A DNA stretch of 64,000 bases from Clostridiales bacterium (GCA_003522145.1 DPGD01000048.1:1-64000), one strand, 5' to 3'. Shown: positions 26,906-36,382, counted from the stretch's first letter. Translations and numbers: made by a program. Notes: generated by a model from the letters alone, not told the origin.

Positions 26906-28069
26906 TTAGTTTTCGGTCGCCTTGACAGGCTTATCGGTCTGGTGTTTCTTGATGTACTTGGTCCATTTGATGTAACCGTAGGTGGTGTTGGTCAGATATC
27001 CGGCCTTCAACACCAGCAGGATCCACTGTCCGGCAAGAATGTTGATGACCGTTTCAAGAAGTGCCACCAGATACCAGGCGATCCACTGCTCTCTGTAGCG
27101 CAGAAGGATGAACACGCCGTTGGCAATACCCAGAGCCGAAGCGCAGGCATCCAGATAGCAGACAATGTTTTTGAGCCGCACATTGTTGGCAAAGATTCCG
27201 CCCTCCACATCAATGAAGGTCAAAGCGTAGCCCACTGCCACGGTCCAGACGATAATGCCCAGAATCAGCAGAATATCCTGCTTGACGGTGAGCTTTTTCA
27301 CCTCCGTCACCTCTTTATCTTCCTTGTCGGGATGCTTGTTCCAGACGATGAAGCTGATGATGTCGCAGGGGATCCAGAAGAGCAGTGTGGTTGCCAGCGT
27401 AGCAAAGCGGTAAGCGCAGAGAATGCAGATGAGAATTTCAATGACCTCCACAACCAGAGAAATGATGAAATTCCATTTGCTTTGCTTGGAGATCATCAAT
27501 TCGCAGGCAATGTTGGTGATGACATCCAAAAGATACAGGATGGTGATGACATACACCGGCACGATGTAATTGAGGGGATTCTGCGCCACGCTGTAGCCGC
27601 TGCCGCTTTCGGTCAGGTCTACAGAGCCGGCAAAGAGACTGTTGCCCTCCCCGTCGCAGAGGCGGAGATGAAGCACGGTGCCTTCTCCGTCGGGATAGCA
27701 CTCGATTTCAATCTCGTCCTCCGCACTCACGGCTTTTTTAAGGTTGAATTTCAGAGTTTCGGGTTCGTCCGGTGTGACGGTGTATTCGTCATAATCCAAA
27801 TCCACCTCTTCGCCGTTCACGGTGATTCCGGATATGACGAAATCCTCCTCCGTGCCGGTGAAGTCCAACACGGTGTAGCCGGAACCAGCCCCGGAGCTAT
27901 AGGCTGTTTTGTCGAGCTTGACCGTGTAAGTAGGATCGTCGGTTTCGGGAAACAGGAAGGAAAAGACAATGGCCAGCACCAGAATGCTGAAGAACCATAT
28001 TTTTTCGTAGGTGGTAAATCGCTTCCAGAGGTTTTTGCACCTTCCGGAAAAGGTGGTTTTGTTTTTCAT
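26906..28069 (-). CDS. pnuC: PnuC-type nicotinamide riboside transporter with a large extracytoplasmic insert
   Basis: A 387-residue protein. The start (TTYEKIWFFSILVLAIVF) and the C-terminal helices with QWIAWYLVALLETVI, GQW and YLTNTTYGYIKW resemble Gram-positive PnuC proteins, which take up nicotinamide riboside for NAD synthesis. The family is normally about 230-260 residues. Here roughly residues 42-166, between the first and second membrane helices, form an acidic beta-rich segment (TYTVKLDKTAYSSG and onward) not seen in ordinary PnuC. The ATG at 28069 follows AAAGGAG by 8 bp. The 5' leader has an 8-bp stem CCGGTTTG/CAAGCCGG. Function by family; the insert is unexplained. Confidence 0.78.
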   Translation of the reverse strand: MKNKTTFSGRCKNLWKRFTTYEKIWFFSILVLAIVFSFLFPETDDPTYTVKLDKTAYSSGAGSGYTVLDFTGTEEDFVISGITVNGEEVDLDYDEYTVTPDEPETLKFNLKKAVSAEDEIEIECYPDGEGTVLHLRLCDGEGNSLFAGSVDLTESGSGYSVAQNPLNYIVPVYVITILYLLDVITNIACELMISKQSKWNFIISLVVEVIEILICILCAYRFATLATTLLFWIPCDIISFIVWNKHPDKEDKEVTEVKKLTVKQDILLILGIIVWTVAVGYALTFIDVEGGIFANNVRLKNIVCYLDACASALGIANGVFILLRYREQWIAWYLVALLETVINILAGQWILLVLKAGYLTNTTYGYIKWTKYIKKHQTDKPVKATEN

Positions 28070-28125
28070 ATTCAATGCTCCTTTGATTTGGAAAAATTCC
28101 GGCTTGCCATAGACAAACCGGACAC

Positions 28126-28154
28126 ATTTTAGAACAAAAGGGCGAATTTGTCAA
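28126..28154 (-). promoter_or_regulatory. Sigma-A promoter of pnuC
   Basis: Minus-strand TTGACA (28149-28154) and TAAAAT (28126-28131) are 17 bp apart. Downstream, a hairpin CCGGTTTG/CAAGCCGG with a 7-base loop lies in the leader before the ribosome site; whether it senses anything is unknown. Confidence 0.8.
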
Positions 28155-28306
28155 GAAAAAATCAAGAAAAAACAGAAAAGCTCCTTCAAAAATTCAAAGT
28201 ATATTCTGTGGCGATCCCGCCGTTGCCGGATGGGCGGGGCGGAGTGCTCTTTCGGGCACCGCAAAAAATATTTCGGAGTTTGCACGGAAAATGTTCCGAA
28301 TTTCCC
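28155..28306. other. Gap between pnuC and pyr promoters
   Basis: About 150 bp between the two divergent promoters. Apart from a short CCGCC/GGGCGG inverted repeat I see no gene, operator or repeat in it. Confidence 0.6.
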
Positions 28307-28335
28307 TTGACAGCGGGAAAAGACTGTGATACAAT
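28307..28335 (+). promoter_or_regulatory. Sigma-A promoter of the pyrimidine operon
   Basis: Consensus TTGACA (28307-28312) and TACAAT (28330-28335) with 17 bp spacing. The start of transcription near 28342 gives a leader of about 190 nt before pyrC. Confidence 0.87.
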
Positions 28336-28359
28336 AGCGAGGATAAAGAGAGACTTTGC

Positions 28360-28480
28360 AGTTTTTAAGTCGGTACAGAGATGCCGCCAAGATTGGAAAC
28401 TCGGAAAAGGGACTGGAGCAGGGGTGTACCCTCCGGTTTCTGTGTTGTACCAGATCTTGCCGGCGGGCAGGATTTTTTTA
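28360..28480 (+). promoter_or_regulatory. PyrR-type transcription attenuator of the pyr operon
   Basis: Three exclusive structures are visible. (1) An anti-antiterminator: stem GGTA/TGCC closing the hexaloop CAGAGA (28372-28385), the same loop as in the Bacillus PyrR sites with compensating stem bases. (2) An antiterminator: GCCGCCAAGAT (28383-28393) pairs with ATCTTGCCGGC (28454-28464) with one mismatch. (3) A terminator: ATCTTGCC/GGCAGGAT with loop GGCG (28454-28473), then a T run to 28479. With UMP bound, PyrR would stabilise (1) and allow (3). The pyrR gene is not in the window. Confidence 0.82.
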
Positions 28481-28530
28481 TGCCTGCGGCGTTTTGAAAG
28501 CTGGAAGTCCTTTGGGAAAGGAAATGCGGC

Positions 28531-29745
28531 ATGACACAAATGCGAGGTAAGGCGTTTGAAAAGAAGGTGGCTCCCTTGGTGGAAGAATTTCTTCGTAAGG
28601 GGAGCGTTTCTCCTGTTGTTTCCGATGAATATATGGTTTTGCCCGGTTTCTGTGATGTGCATGTGCACTTGCGGGAGCCGGGATTTTCTTATAAGGAGAC
28701 CGTGAGAGAGGGCAGTATGGCGGGGGCTCATGGAGGCTACACCGTGTTGTGTGCCATGCCGAATCTCTGTCCGGTGCCTGACAGCCGAGAGCATCTTGAG
28801 GAGGAATGGGCGATCATCAGGAGGGATGCGGTCATCCGGGTGTACCCTTACGGAGCCATTTCCGTAGGAGAAAAGGGGCAGACTTTGGCAGACCTGTCGG
28901 GCATGGCCAAGGCGGTCTGTGGCTTTTCCGACGACGGAAAAGGGGTGATGGATGAACACCTGATGCAGGAGGCCATGCAGAAGGCAAAAAGCCTTGGGAA
29001 GATCCTTGCCGCTCATTGCGAGGACGCAAGACTCATCGGCGGATGCATACACGAGGGACCCTATGCCAAGGCTCACGGGTATCGGGGCATTCCGTCGGCA
29101 AGCGAATATCTGCAGGTGGAAAGAGACCTGCGCTTGGCCAGGGAAACCGGGGTAAAGTATCACATCTGCCATGTGTCGTGTAAGGAGAGCGTGGAGTTCG
29201 TCCGGCAGGCAAAAAAGGAAGGGGTGGATGTAACCTGCGAGACGGCGCCCCATTATCTGCTTCTGACCGAAAAGGATCTAAAGGAGGAAGGGCGCTTCAA
29301 AATGAATCCGCCTTTAAGGGAAGAGGAGGACCGACAGGCGCTGATTGAAGGAATCTTGGACGGGACGGTGGACATGATTGCCACCGACCATGCGCCCCAC
29401 AGCAGGGAGGAGAAAAGCAGGGGACTTGGGGAAAGCCCTTTCGGGATTGTAGGTCTGGAGACGGCCTTTCCGGTGCTCTACACGGGACTGGTGAAGGAAG
29501 GTATTCTGACCTTGGAAAAGCTGGTCGAGCTGCTTTCCGGCAATCCCAGAAGGCGCTTCGGGCTGCCCTTGGAGCAGGAGGAATATACGGTTTTTGAAAT
29601 TAAAACACCCTATGAGATCTGCGGAAAGGATTTTCTTTCCAAGGGAAAAAGCAGTCCCTTTGAAGGGTGGACGGTTTACGGAAAATGCAAAAAAACGGTA
29701 TGCGGAGGGAGAACGGTATGGCAGGAAACGGTGCAAGAAAACTGA
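28531..29745 (+). CDS. pyrC: Dihydroorotase
   Basis: A 404-residue zinc amidohydrolase, type I dihydroorotase size. It cyclises carbamoyl aspartate to dihydroorotate. The metal motif DVHVHLREPG is near residue 45; further ligands are in AAHCEDARL, YHICHVS and the MIATDHAPHS loop. It starts behind AAAGGAA and is the first gene of the operon. Its 3' end overlaps carA by 28 bp. Confidence 0.95.
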   Translation: MTQMRGKAFEKKVAPLVEEFLRKGSVSPVVSDEYMVLPGFCDVHVHLREPGFSYKETVREGSMAGAHGGYTVLCAMPNLCPVPDSREHLEEEWAIIRRDAVIRVYPYGAISVGEKGQTLADLSGMAKAVCGFSDDGKGVMDEHLMQEAMQKAKSLGKILAAHCEDARLIGGCIHEGPYAKAHGYRGIPSASEYLQVERDLRLARETGVKYHICHVSCKESVEFVRQAKKEGVDVTCETAPHYLLLTEKDLKEEGRFKMNPPLREEEDRQALIEGILDGTVDMIATDHAPHSREEKSRGLGESPFGIVGLETAFPVLYTGLVKEGILTLEKLVELLSGNPRRRFGLPLEQEEYTVFEIKTPYEICGKDFLSKGKSSPFEGWTVYGKCKKTVCGGRTVWQETVQEN

Positions 29746-30821
29746 TTTTGGAAGACGGAAGCGTGTATTTCGGCAGAGGCTTCGGGGCGGAAACCGAAAG
29801 AGTGTTGGAGGTGGTGTTCAACACCTCCATGGCCGGATATGAGGAGATCCTTTCCGACCGTTCCTATACCGACCAGGCGGTGGTGATGACCTACCCGCTG
29901 ATCGGCAACTACGGGGTGAATGCCGCAGATGCCGAGTCGGAATCTCCCACGGTGGGAGGGCTGATCGTGGGGGAATACAATCCCCTGCCGTCCAACTTCC
30001 GCAGTGAGGGCAATCTGTCCGATTGGCTGTGCCGCTATGGGATTCCGGGTATTGAAGGATTGGACACCCGGATGCTTGCCAGAAGCATCCGGGAGCACGG
30101 AAGCCGCAGAGGCATTCTGACCGACCGGAACACCACGATCGAGGAGGGTCTAAGGAAGATTGCCGAAACCCCGGTTCCCCACGATGCCGTGCGCAGAGTC
30201 AGTACCAAAAGGTTCTTCGCCGTCCATGCAAAGGTTCCCCGCTACAGAGTGGCGGCCATCGATTGCGGAATGAAAAGCAACATCGTCCGTTCCCTGAATC
30301 GGTTGGGATGCGATGTTACGGTCTTTCCCTATGACACCACCGCCGAGGAGATCCTGCGGTTTCATCCCGACGGACTGTTCTTATCCAACGGTCCGGGGGA
30401 CCCGGAGGATGTGAAGCCGGTCATCGCTCTGGTGGCCGCCCTGAAAGGAAAAATGCCGATCTTCGGAATCTGTCTTGGCCATCAGATGATCGCCTTGGCC
30501 TACGGCGCCTCCACCTATAAGCTGAAATTCGGACATCGGGGCGGAAATCATCCGGTGAAGAATCTGAAAACCGGAAAGGTGGAAATCACCTCTCAGAACC
30601 ACAGCTACGCCGTCAGAGAAGAAACCCTTGCAAACACGGGTCTGGTGGTGACCCACCGGAATCTGTTGGACGGAACGGTGGAAGGAATGGAATGCTGTGC
30701 GGACCATGTGTTCTCGGTGCAGTATCACCCGGAAAGCGCACCCGGTCCGGAGGACAGCGGGTATCTTTTCAATCGGTTTGTGGACGAGATGAACGCTTTT
30801 GGAGGAACGGAAAATGCCTAA
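29718..30821 (+). CDS. carA: Carbamoyl-phosphate synthase small (glutaminase) subunit
   Basis: A 367-residue class I glutamine amidotransferase subunit. It hydrolyses glutamine and channels ammonia to CarB. The N-terminal CPSase domain (AGNGARKLILEDGSVYFGRGF split around residue 5-22) precedes the amidotransferase domain with the nucleophile cysteine in FGICLGHQMIALAYGA and the catalytic pair in QYHPESAPGP. The ATG at 29718 follows GGAGGGA inside the end of pyrC. The stop overlaps the carB start by 8 bp. Confidence 0.96.
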   Translation: MAGNGARKLILEDGSVYFGRGFGAETERVLEVVFNTSMAGYEEILSDRSYTDQAVVMTYPLIGNYGVNAADAESESPTVGGLIVGEYNPLPSNFRSEGNLSDWLCRYGIPGIEGLDTRMLARSIREHGSRRGILTDRNTTIEEGLRKIAETPVPHDAVRRVSTKRFFAVHAKVPRYRVAAIDCGMKSNIVRSLNRLGCDVTVFPYDTTAEEILRFHPDGLFLSNGPGDPEDVKPVIALVAALKGKMPIFGICLGHQMIALAYGASTYKLKFGHRGGNHPVKNLKTGKVEITSQNHSYAVREETLANTGLVVTHRNLLDGTVEGMECCADHVFSVQYHPESAPGPEDSGYLFNRFVDEMNAFGGTENA

Positions 30822-33800
30822 GAGAAACGATTTAAAAAAGATTCTGGTCATCGGAAGCGGCCCCATTGTGATCGGACAGGGCGCAGAATTTGACTATGCA
30901 GGAACCCAAGCCTGCCTTGCCCTGAAGGAAGAAGGCTACGAGGTGGTGCTCTGCAATTCCAATCCGGCCACCATCATGACCGATCAGACCATTGCCGACA
31001 AAATTTATATGGAACCGCTGACGCTGGAGTATATTGCCAAGATCATCCGGTTCGAGCGTCCCGATGCCATCATTCCGGGACTCGGCGGACAGACCGGGCT
31101 GAATCTTGCCATGCAGTTGGAAAAAAAGGGTGTACTGCGGGAGTGCGGCACCGAATTGCTGGGCACACGCAGCGAAAGCATCGAGAAGGCCGAAGACCGG
31201 GAGCTGTTCAAAAAGCTCTGTGAAGAGATCGGGGAGCCGGTCTGCCCTTCGGAAATTGCCAAGAGCATGGAGGAAGGACTTGAGGCGGCCAGAAAGATCG
31301 GATACCCGGTGGTCCTGCGGCCGGCCTTCACTTTGGGCGGCACCGGCGGCGGATTTGCGGACGATGAAGAGAGCTTTGTGACGCTGATGGCCAACGCTTT
31401 GGAGCTTTCCCCCGTTCACGAGGTTCTGGTGGAAAAGAGCGTGAAGGGATACAAGGAGATCGAATATGAGGTGATGCGGGACAGAAACGACACGGCCATC
31501 ACCATCTGCAACATGGAAAATCTGGACCCGGTGGGGGTGCATACCGGCGACTCGGTGGTGGTTTGCCCCAGCCAGACTCTGACGAACAAGGAATACCAGA
31601 TGCTGCGCAACAGCGCCCTGAAGATCATCCGGAGTCTGGAGATCGAGGGCGGGTGCAATGTGCAGTTTGCGCTGGACCCCAACTCCTTTGAATACTTTGT
31701 GATCGAGGTCAACCCCCGGGTTTCCCGTTCTTCGGCGTTGGCCAGCAAGGCCAGCGGCTACCCGATCGCCCGGGTTTCGGCCAAAATTGCCGTCGGGCTG
31801 ACGCTGGATGAGATCGTTCTGCCCAACACCCCTGCCTGCTTTGAGCCGGCCTTGGACTATGTGGTGACGAAAATGCCCCGGTTCCCCTTCGACAAGTTCA
31901 CCGATGTGAGCAACCGGCTGTCCACCCAGATGAAAGCCACGGGCGAGGTGATGAGCGTGGGCAGAACCTTTGAAGAGAGTTTGCTTAAGGCCGTACGCTC
32001 TCTGGAGACCGGTGCTTTTCACCTGTATGCTCCTAAGTTCTCCGGGTGGGACATTCCCGCTCTGAAGGAGTATTGCCGCAACGCCACGGATGACCGGCTC
32101 TGTGCCCTTGCCGAGCTTTTAAGACGGGGAGTGACCGTGGAAGAGTTGGCAAAGCTGACGGCCATTGACCGGTTCTTCTTAGACAAAATCGCCCACATTG
32201 TGCAGATTGAGAAAGAACTGTCCGACGCTCCCTTTGATGCGCAGGTTCTCAAAAAGGCCAAATACTACGGCTTTGGCGACAAAGCGGTGGCGCTGTTCTG
32301 GAACTGCCCGGAAGAGCGGGTGTACGAGATGCGGATGCAGGAAAAGCTCTTCCCGGTCTACAAGGCCATCGATTCCTGCGCTTCCGAGTTTGACGCCTAT
32401 ATCCCCTATTTTTACTCCACCTATGCCGGAGAGGAGAACGAATCGAGAGTCGGCGGCCAAAAGAAGAAGGTGGTGGTTCTGGGCGCCGGACCGATCCGGA
32501 TCGGACAGGGCGTGGAATTTGACTATTCCACTGTTCATGCCATCAAGACCATCAAAAGCGCCGGATACGAGGCGATCATCATCAACAACAATCCCGAAAC
32601 GGTATCCACGGATTACACCACCTCGGATAAGCTCTATTTTGAGCCGCTGACGGTGGAAAGTGTATTGGATATTCTCCGTCTGGAACAGCCGGAGGGGGTC
32701 ATTGCCTCTTTGGGCGGACAGACTGCCATCAATCTGGCAGGGCCTCTTGCCAAATACGGAGTGAAGATCATCGGTACCGATTGCGCCGCCATAGATCGGG
32801 CGGAAAACCGGGACCTGTTTGAAAAGCTTCTGACGGAGCTGGGTATTCCCGAACCGAAGGGTCGGGCGGTGACCAAGATCGAAGAGGGTGTTGAGGCGGC
32901 CGAGGAAATCGGCTATCCGGTGTTGGTTCGTCCCTCCTTTGTGCTGGGCGGCAGAGCCATGCAGATCGTGACGAACGAGGAGAGTCTGCGGCATTATCTG
33001 AAAACCGCCGTGGAGATCGGCGAAGAAAAGCCGGTGCTGGTGGACCGCTACATTTCCGGAAAGGAGGTGGAGGTGGACGCTATATGCGATGGCCGGGATG
33101 TGTTTGTGCCGGGCATTATGGAGCTGGTGGAGCGCACGGGAATCCACAGCGGAGACAGCATCAGCGTTTATCCGCCCTTCAGCATTTCCGACCGGGTAAA
33201 GGGCATACTGCTTCAGTATACCAAGCGTTTGGGCCTTGCCATCGGCATTGTGGGGCTGTTCAACATCCAGTTCATTGTGGACAAACAGGAGCAGGTTTAC
33301 ATTATCGAGGTCAATCCCCGCTCCTCCCGCACCGTTCCGTTCCTCTCCAAGGCTACTGGGTATAGTTTAGCCGACATTGCCACCCAGGTGATCTTGGGCA
33401 AGTCCCTAAAGGAACAGGGAATTTTCACCATCTATCCCGATGAGAAAAAGAGACATTATGTCAAGGTGCCGGTGTTCTCTTTTGCCAAGATCACCGGCGT
33501 GGATGCCACTCTTTCCCCCGAAATGAAGTCGACGGGAGAAGCCATCGGCTATGACGACAAGCTGAACCGGGCGCTGTACAAAGCCCTGCAGGCTTCGGGC
33601 ATGAAGCTGCACAATTACGGCACGGTCCTTGTGACGGTCTGCGACAAGGACAAGGAAGAGGCCTTGCCTTTGGTCCGACGGTTCTACAATCTGGGCTTCA
33701 ACATTGAGGCCACCTCCGGCACGGCGGCGTTTCTCAAGAAAAACGGCATCCGTACCCGGGTTCTGAAAAAACTGAGCGAAGGGGACGACATTGAAAACGC

Positions 33801-33996
33801 TCTGCGCCAGGGGCACATTGCCTATGTGGTCAATACCGGAAATGCGGCGGACGCCGGACTGAATACCGACGGACACCGTATAAGACAGATCGCTACGGAA
33901 AATAATATCACCATGTTTACGGCGCTGGATACCGTGAAAGTCCTTCTGGATGTGTTGGAGGAAACCACCCTCTGCGTTTCCACCATTGACGCCTGA
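30814..33996 (+). CDS. carB: Carbamoyl-phosphate synthase large subunit
   Basis: A 1060-residue protein with the duplicated ATP-grasp halves of CarB (about 1-400 and 550-930), an oligomerisation domain between them and a C-terminal MGS-like allosteric domain (about 935-1060). Each half begins with a matching segment: KILVIGSGPIVIGQGAEFDY and VVVLGAGPIRIGQGVEFDY. It makes carbamoyl phosphate from bicarbonate, ammonia and two ATP, for both pyrimidines and arginine. The allosteric domain is the place where UMP and PRPP act in this family. Confidence 0.97.
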   Translation: MPKRNDLKKILVIGSGPIVIGQGAEFDYAGTQACLALKEEGYEVVLCNSNPATIMTDQTIADKIYMEPLTLEYIAKIIRFERPDAIIPGLGGQTGLNLAMQLEKKGVLRECGTELLGTRSESIEKAEDRELFKKLCEEIGEPVCPSEIAKSMEEGLEAARKIGYPVVLRPAFTLGGTGGGFADDEESFVTLMANALELSPVHEVLVEKSVKGYKEIEYEVMRDRNDTAITICNMENLDPVGVHTGDSVVVCPSQTLTNKEYQMLRNSALKIIRSLEIEGGCNVQFALDPNSFEYFVIEVNPRVSRSSALASKASGYPIARVSAKIAVGLTLDEIVLPNTPACFEPALDYVVTKMPRFPFDKFTDVSNRLSTQMKATGEVMSVGRTFEESLLKAVRSLETGAFHLYAPKFSGWDIPALKEYCRNATDDRLCALAELLRRGVTVEELAKLTAIDRFFLDKIAHIVQIEKELSDAPFDAQVLKKAKYYGFGDKAVALFWNCPEERVYEMRMQEKLFPVYKAIDSCASEFDAYIPYFYSTYAGEENESRVGGQKKKVVVLGAGPIRIGQGVEFDYSTVHAIKTIKSAGYEAIIINNNPETVSTDYTTSDKLYFEPLTVESVLDILRLEQPEGVIASLGGQTAINLAGPLAKYGVKIIGTDCAAIDRAENRDLFEKLLTELGIPEPKGRAVTKIEEGVEAAEEIGYPVLVRPSFVLGGRAMQIVTNEESLRHYLKTAVEIGEEKPVLVDRYISGKEVEVDAICDGRDVFVPGIMELVERTGIHSGDSISVYPPFSISDRVKGILLQYTKRLGLAIGIVGLFNIQFIVDKQEQVYIIEVNPRSSRTVPFLSKATGYSLADIATQVILGKSLKEQGIFTIYPDEKKRHYVKVPVFSFAKITGVDATLSPEMKSTGEAIGYDDKLNRALYKALQASGMKLHNYGTVLVTVCDKDKEEALPLVRRFYNLGFNIEATSGTAAFLKKNGIRTRVLKKLSEGDDIENALRQGHIAYVVNTGNAADAGLNTDGHRIRQIATENNITMFTALDTVKVLLDVLEETTLCVSTIDA

Positions 33997-34025
33997 AACA
34001 GCCTTTGGACAGGAAAGGAGAACCG

Positions 34026-34757
34026 ATGAAACAGGTTTTTTATACCGTGGAAGAAAACCGGAAGATTGCCAAAAATGTATATAAACTGCGGTTGCACGGC
34101 GACACTTCGGCCATCACGGCACCCGGTCAGTTTGTGAATCTGAAGATCGAAGGATGCTATCTGCGCCGTCCGCTGTCGGTCTGTGACACCGAGGGAGAGG
34201 AACTGACGCTCCTTTATAAGGTGGTGGGCAGAGGAACGGAAATACTGAGTAAGATTCCTGAGGGAAGGGAATTGGATACTCTGACGGGCTTAGGCAACGG
34301 CTTCGATCTTTCGGTGAATACAAAAAGGCCCTTGCTGGTGGGCGGGGGCGTTGGGGTGCCGCCGCTCTACAAGCTGGCAAAAGATCTGCTGGCAAAAGGA
34401 GCAAAGCCCACGGCGGTTTTAGGCTTCAATCAGGCAGAGGAGGTTTTCTACAGGGAAGAATTTGAAGCGTTGGGCGTGCAGGTGGTGTTGATGACCGCCG
34501 ACGGAAGCGCAGGGCGAAAGGGCTTTGTCACCGATGCCATCGGCGACCTTTCCTATGATTATTTCTACACCTGCGGTCCGGAGCCCATGTTCCGGGCGCT
34601 GGAAAAGATGGTAAAGGGTCCGGGGGAATACAGCTTTGAAGAGCGGATGGGCTGCGGCTTCGGCGCCTGCATGGGCTGTTCCTGCAAGACCAAGTACGGA
34701 GCCAAGCGCATTTGTAAGGAGGGGCCTGTACTGAAAAGAGAGGAGATCGTCTGGTAA
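34026..34757 (+). CDS. pyrK: Dihydroorotate dehydrogenase electron-transfer subunit
   Basis: A 243-residue iron-sulfur flavoprotein. The FAD domain (about 1-100) contains LRRPLSVCDT, the NAD domain follows with LLVGGGVGVPPLYKLA, and the C-terminal 2Fe-2S cluster cysteines are seen in GCGFGACMGCSCKTKYGAKR (C-x4-C-x2-C...C). With PyrD it makes the NAD-dependent type 1B enzyme. The ATG at 34026 has AAAGGAG upstream. Only one base separates its stop from the pyrD start. Confidence 0.95.
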   Translation: MKQVFYTVEENRKIAKNVYKLRLHGDTSAITAPGQFVNLKIEGCYLRRPLSVCDTEGEELTLLYKVVGRGTEILSKIPEGRELDTLTGLGNGFDLSVNTKRPLLVGGGVGVPPLYKLAKDLLAKGAKPTAVLGFNQAEEVFYREEFEALGVQVVLMTADGSAGRKGFVTDAIGDLSYDYFYTCGPEPMFRALEKMVKGPGEYSFEERMGCGFGACMGCSCKTKYGAKRICKEGPVLKREEIVW

Positions 34758-34758
34758 A

Positions 34759-35670
34759 ATGGATACGAAAGTAACACTGTCCGGCTGGGAACTGAGCAAT
34801 CCGGTCATTCCCTGCAGCGGAACCTTCGGGTACGGAAAGGAATTTGCCGAGCTGTACGACCTGAATATTCTGGGGTCCTTCTCCTTTAAGGGAACCACGG
34901 TGGAGCCTCGCTTCGGCAATCCCACACCGAGAATCGCCGAGGCGGATGACGGAATTCTCAATTCGGTCGGTCTGCAGAACCCCGGCATGGAGCATGTGCG
35001 GCGGGTGGAATTGCCTGAAATAAAGAAATGCTTCGGGAAAAAGGTGATCGCCAATCTGAGCGGTTCTCTTGTGGAGGACTATGTGGAGCTGTGCCGCCAG
35101 TTCAATGAAGAGGAGCAGGTGGCGCTGTTTGAGATCAACATCAGCTGTCCCAATGTGAAATGCGGCGGCATGGGCTTGGGCACCCGGCCGGAAACGGCAT
35201 ACGAGGTGACCAAAGCGGTGAAGACGGTGGCCAAAAAGCCGGTGTATATGAAGCTTTCACCCAATGTGACCGACATTGCGGGCATTGCCAAGGCCTGCGA
35301 AGAGGGAGGAGCGGACGGCATCAGCCTGATCAACACCCTGACCGGAATGCGGATCGACCTGAAAAAGAAAAAGCCGGTCATTGCCAACAAAATCGCAGGA
35401 TACTCGGGCAAGGCGCTGTTCCCGGTGGCGCTGGGCATGGTGTACAAGGTATACGAAGCGGTGAAAATTCCCATCATCGGAATGGGCGGAGTATCCACGG
35501 CGGAGGATGTGTTGGAAATGATGCTGGCCGGCGCCACGGCTGTGGGCGTGGGAGCGGCCAATCTTTTGGATCCCTATGCCTCCAAAAAGATCGTGGAGGA
35601 GCTGCCCGGGGCTATGGAAAAATACGGAATCGAAAATTTAAGAGAGATTATTGGAGGTGCACATGGCTGA
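34759..35670 (+). CDS. pyrD: Dihydroorotate dehydrogenase type 1B, catalytic subunit
   Basis: A 303-residue FMN-containing TIM barrel that oxidises dihydroorotate to orotate. Visible residues are PCSGTFGYG, LNSVGLQNPGMEH, the active-site cysteine segment FEINISCPNVKCGGMG and the phosphate-binding GMGGVSTAEDVLEMMLAGA. The presence of pyrK directly upstream confirms the 1B type. It overlaps pyrF by 8 bp. Confidence 0.96.
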   Translation: MDTKVTLSGWELSNPVIPCSGTFGYGKEFAELYDLNILGSFSFKGTTVEPRFGNPTPRIAEADDGILNSVGLQNPGMEHVRRVELPEIKKCFGKKVIANLSGSLVEDYVELCRQFNEEEQVALFEINISCPNVKCGGMGLGTRPETAYEVTKAVKTVAKKPVYMKLSPNVTDIAGIAKACEEGGADGISLINTLTGMRIDLKKKKPVIANKIAGYSGKALFPVALGMVYKVYEAVKIPIIGMGGVSTAEDVLEMMLAGATAVGVGAANLLDPYASKKIVEELPGAMEKYGIENLREIIGGAHG

Positions 35671-36367
35671 GAACAAAGTGATCGTGGCTTTGGATTTTGA
35701 CACTATGGACAAGGTGACCGGCTTCCTTGACCGGTTCCATGACCGAAAACTGTTTGTAAAGGTGGGCATGGAGCTGTTCTATGCGGAGGGTCCCGCCGTT
35801 GTGCGGGAGATCAAACGCCGGGGACACCGGATTTTCTTGGATCTGAAGCTTCATGATATTCCCAACACCGTGATGAAGGCGATGAGCGTGCTGTCGGGTC
35901 TGGATGTGGATATTTGCAATCTGCACGCTTCGGGCACGAAGGAAATGATGGAATATGCCGTAAAAGGGCTGACACGCCCCGACGGCAGCAGACCCTTGCT
36001 GATTGCCGTCACCCAGCTGACCAGCACCAGCGAAGAGAATCTGCACAGGGAACTGCTCATTGACCGTCCTTTGGAAGAGGTGGTGCGCAAATACGCCCTG
36101 CGCGCCAAGGAAGCAGGGTTGGACGGGGTGGTCTGTTCGCCCTTGGAGGCAGAGGCGGTTCACGAATACTGCGGAAAGAATTTCTTGACCGTCACCCCCG
36201 GCATCCGTTTTGCCGAAGGAGAGAAGGGCGACCAGAAACGGGTGACCACTCCGGCAGATGCCCGGAGAATGGGCTCGGATTACATTGTGGTCGGCCGTCC
36301 GATCACGGCGGCGGCAGACCCGGTGGCGGCCTACCTGCGGTGCGTAAAAGAATTTTCGGAAGGCTGA
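35663..36367 (+). CDS. pyrF: Orotidine 5'-phosphate decarboxylase
   Basis: A 234-residue decarboxylase of the bacterial group I type, last step to UMP. It starts IVALDFDTMDKV, and the catalytic D-x-K-x-x-D motif is FLDLKLHDIPNTV near residue 60. The phosphate-binding region is near DYIVVGRPIT at the C terminus. The GGAGG site lies inside pyrD. pyrE follows after 15 bp. Confidence 0.95.
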   Translation: MAENKVIVALDFDTMDKVTGFLDRFHDRKLFVKVGMELFYAEGPAVVREIKRRGHRIFLDLKLHDIPNTVMKAMSVLSGLDVDICNLHASGTKEMMEYAVKGLTRPDGSRPLLIAVTQLTSTSEENLHRELLIDRPLEEVVRKYALRAKEAGLDGVVCSPLEAEAVHEYCGKNFLTVTPGIRFAEGEKGDQKRVTTPADARRMGSDYIVVGRPITAAADPVAAYLRCVKEFSEG

Positions 36368-36382
36368 AGGGAGATACATACA

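Noticed and set aside
28070..28125. An NAD-related riboswitch in the pnuC leader
   Set aside because: Only one 8-bp hairpin is visible and I cannot match it to a known motif by eye; kept as a note on the promoter entry.
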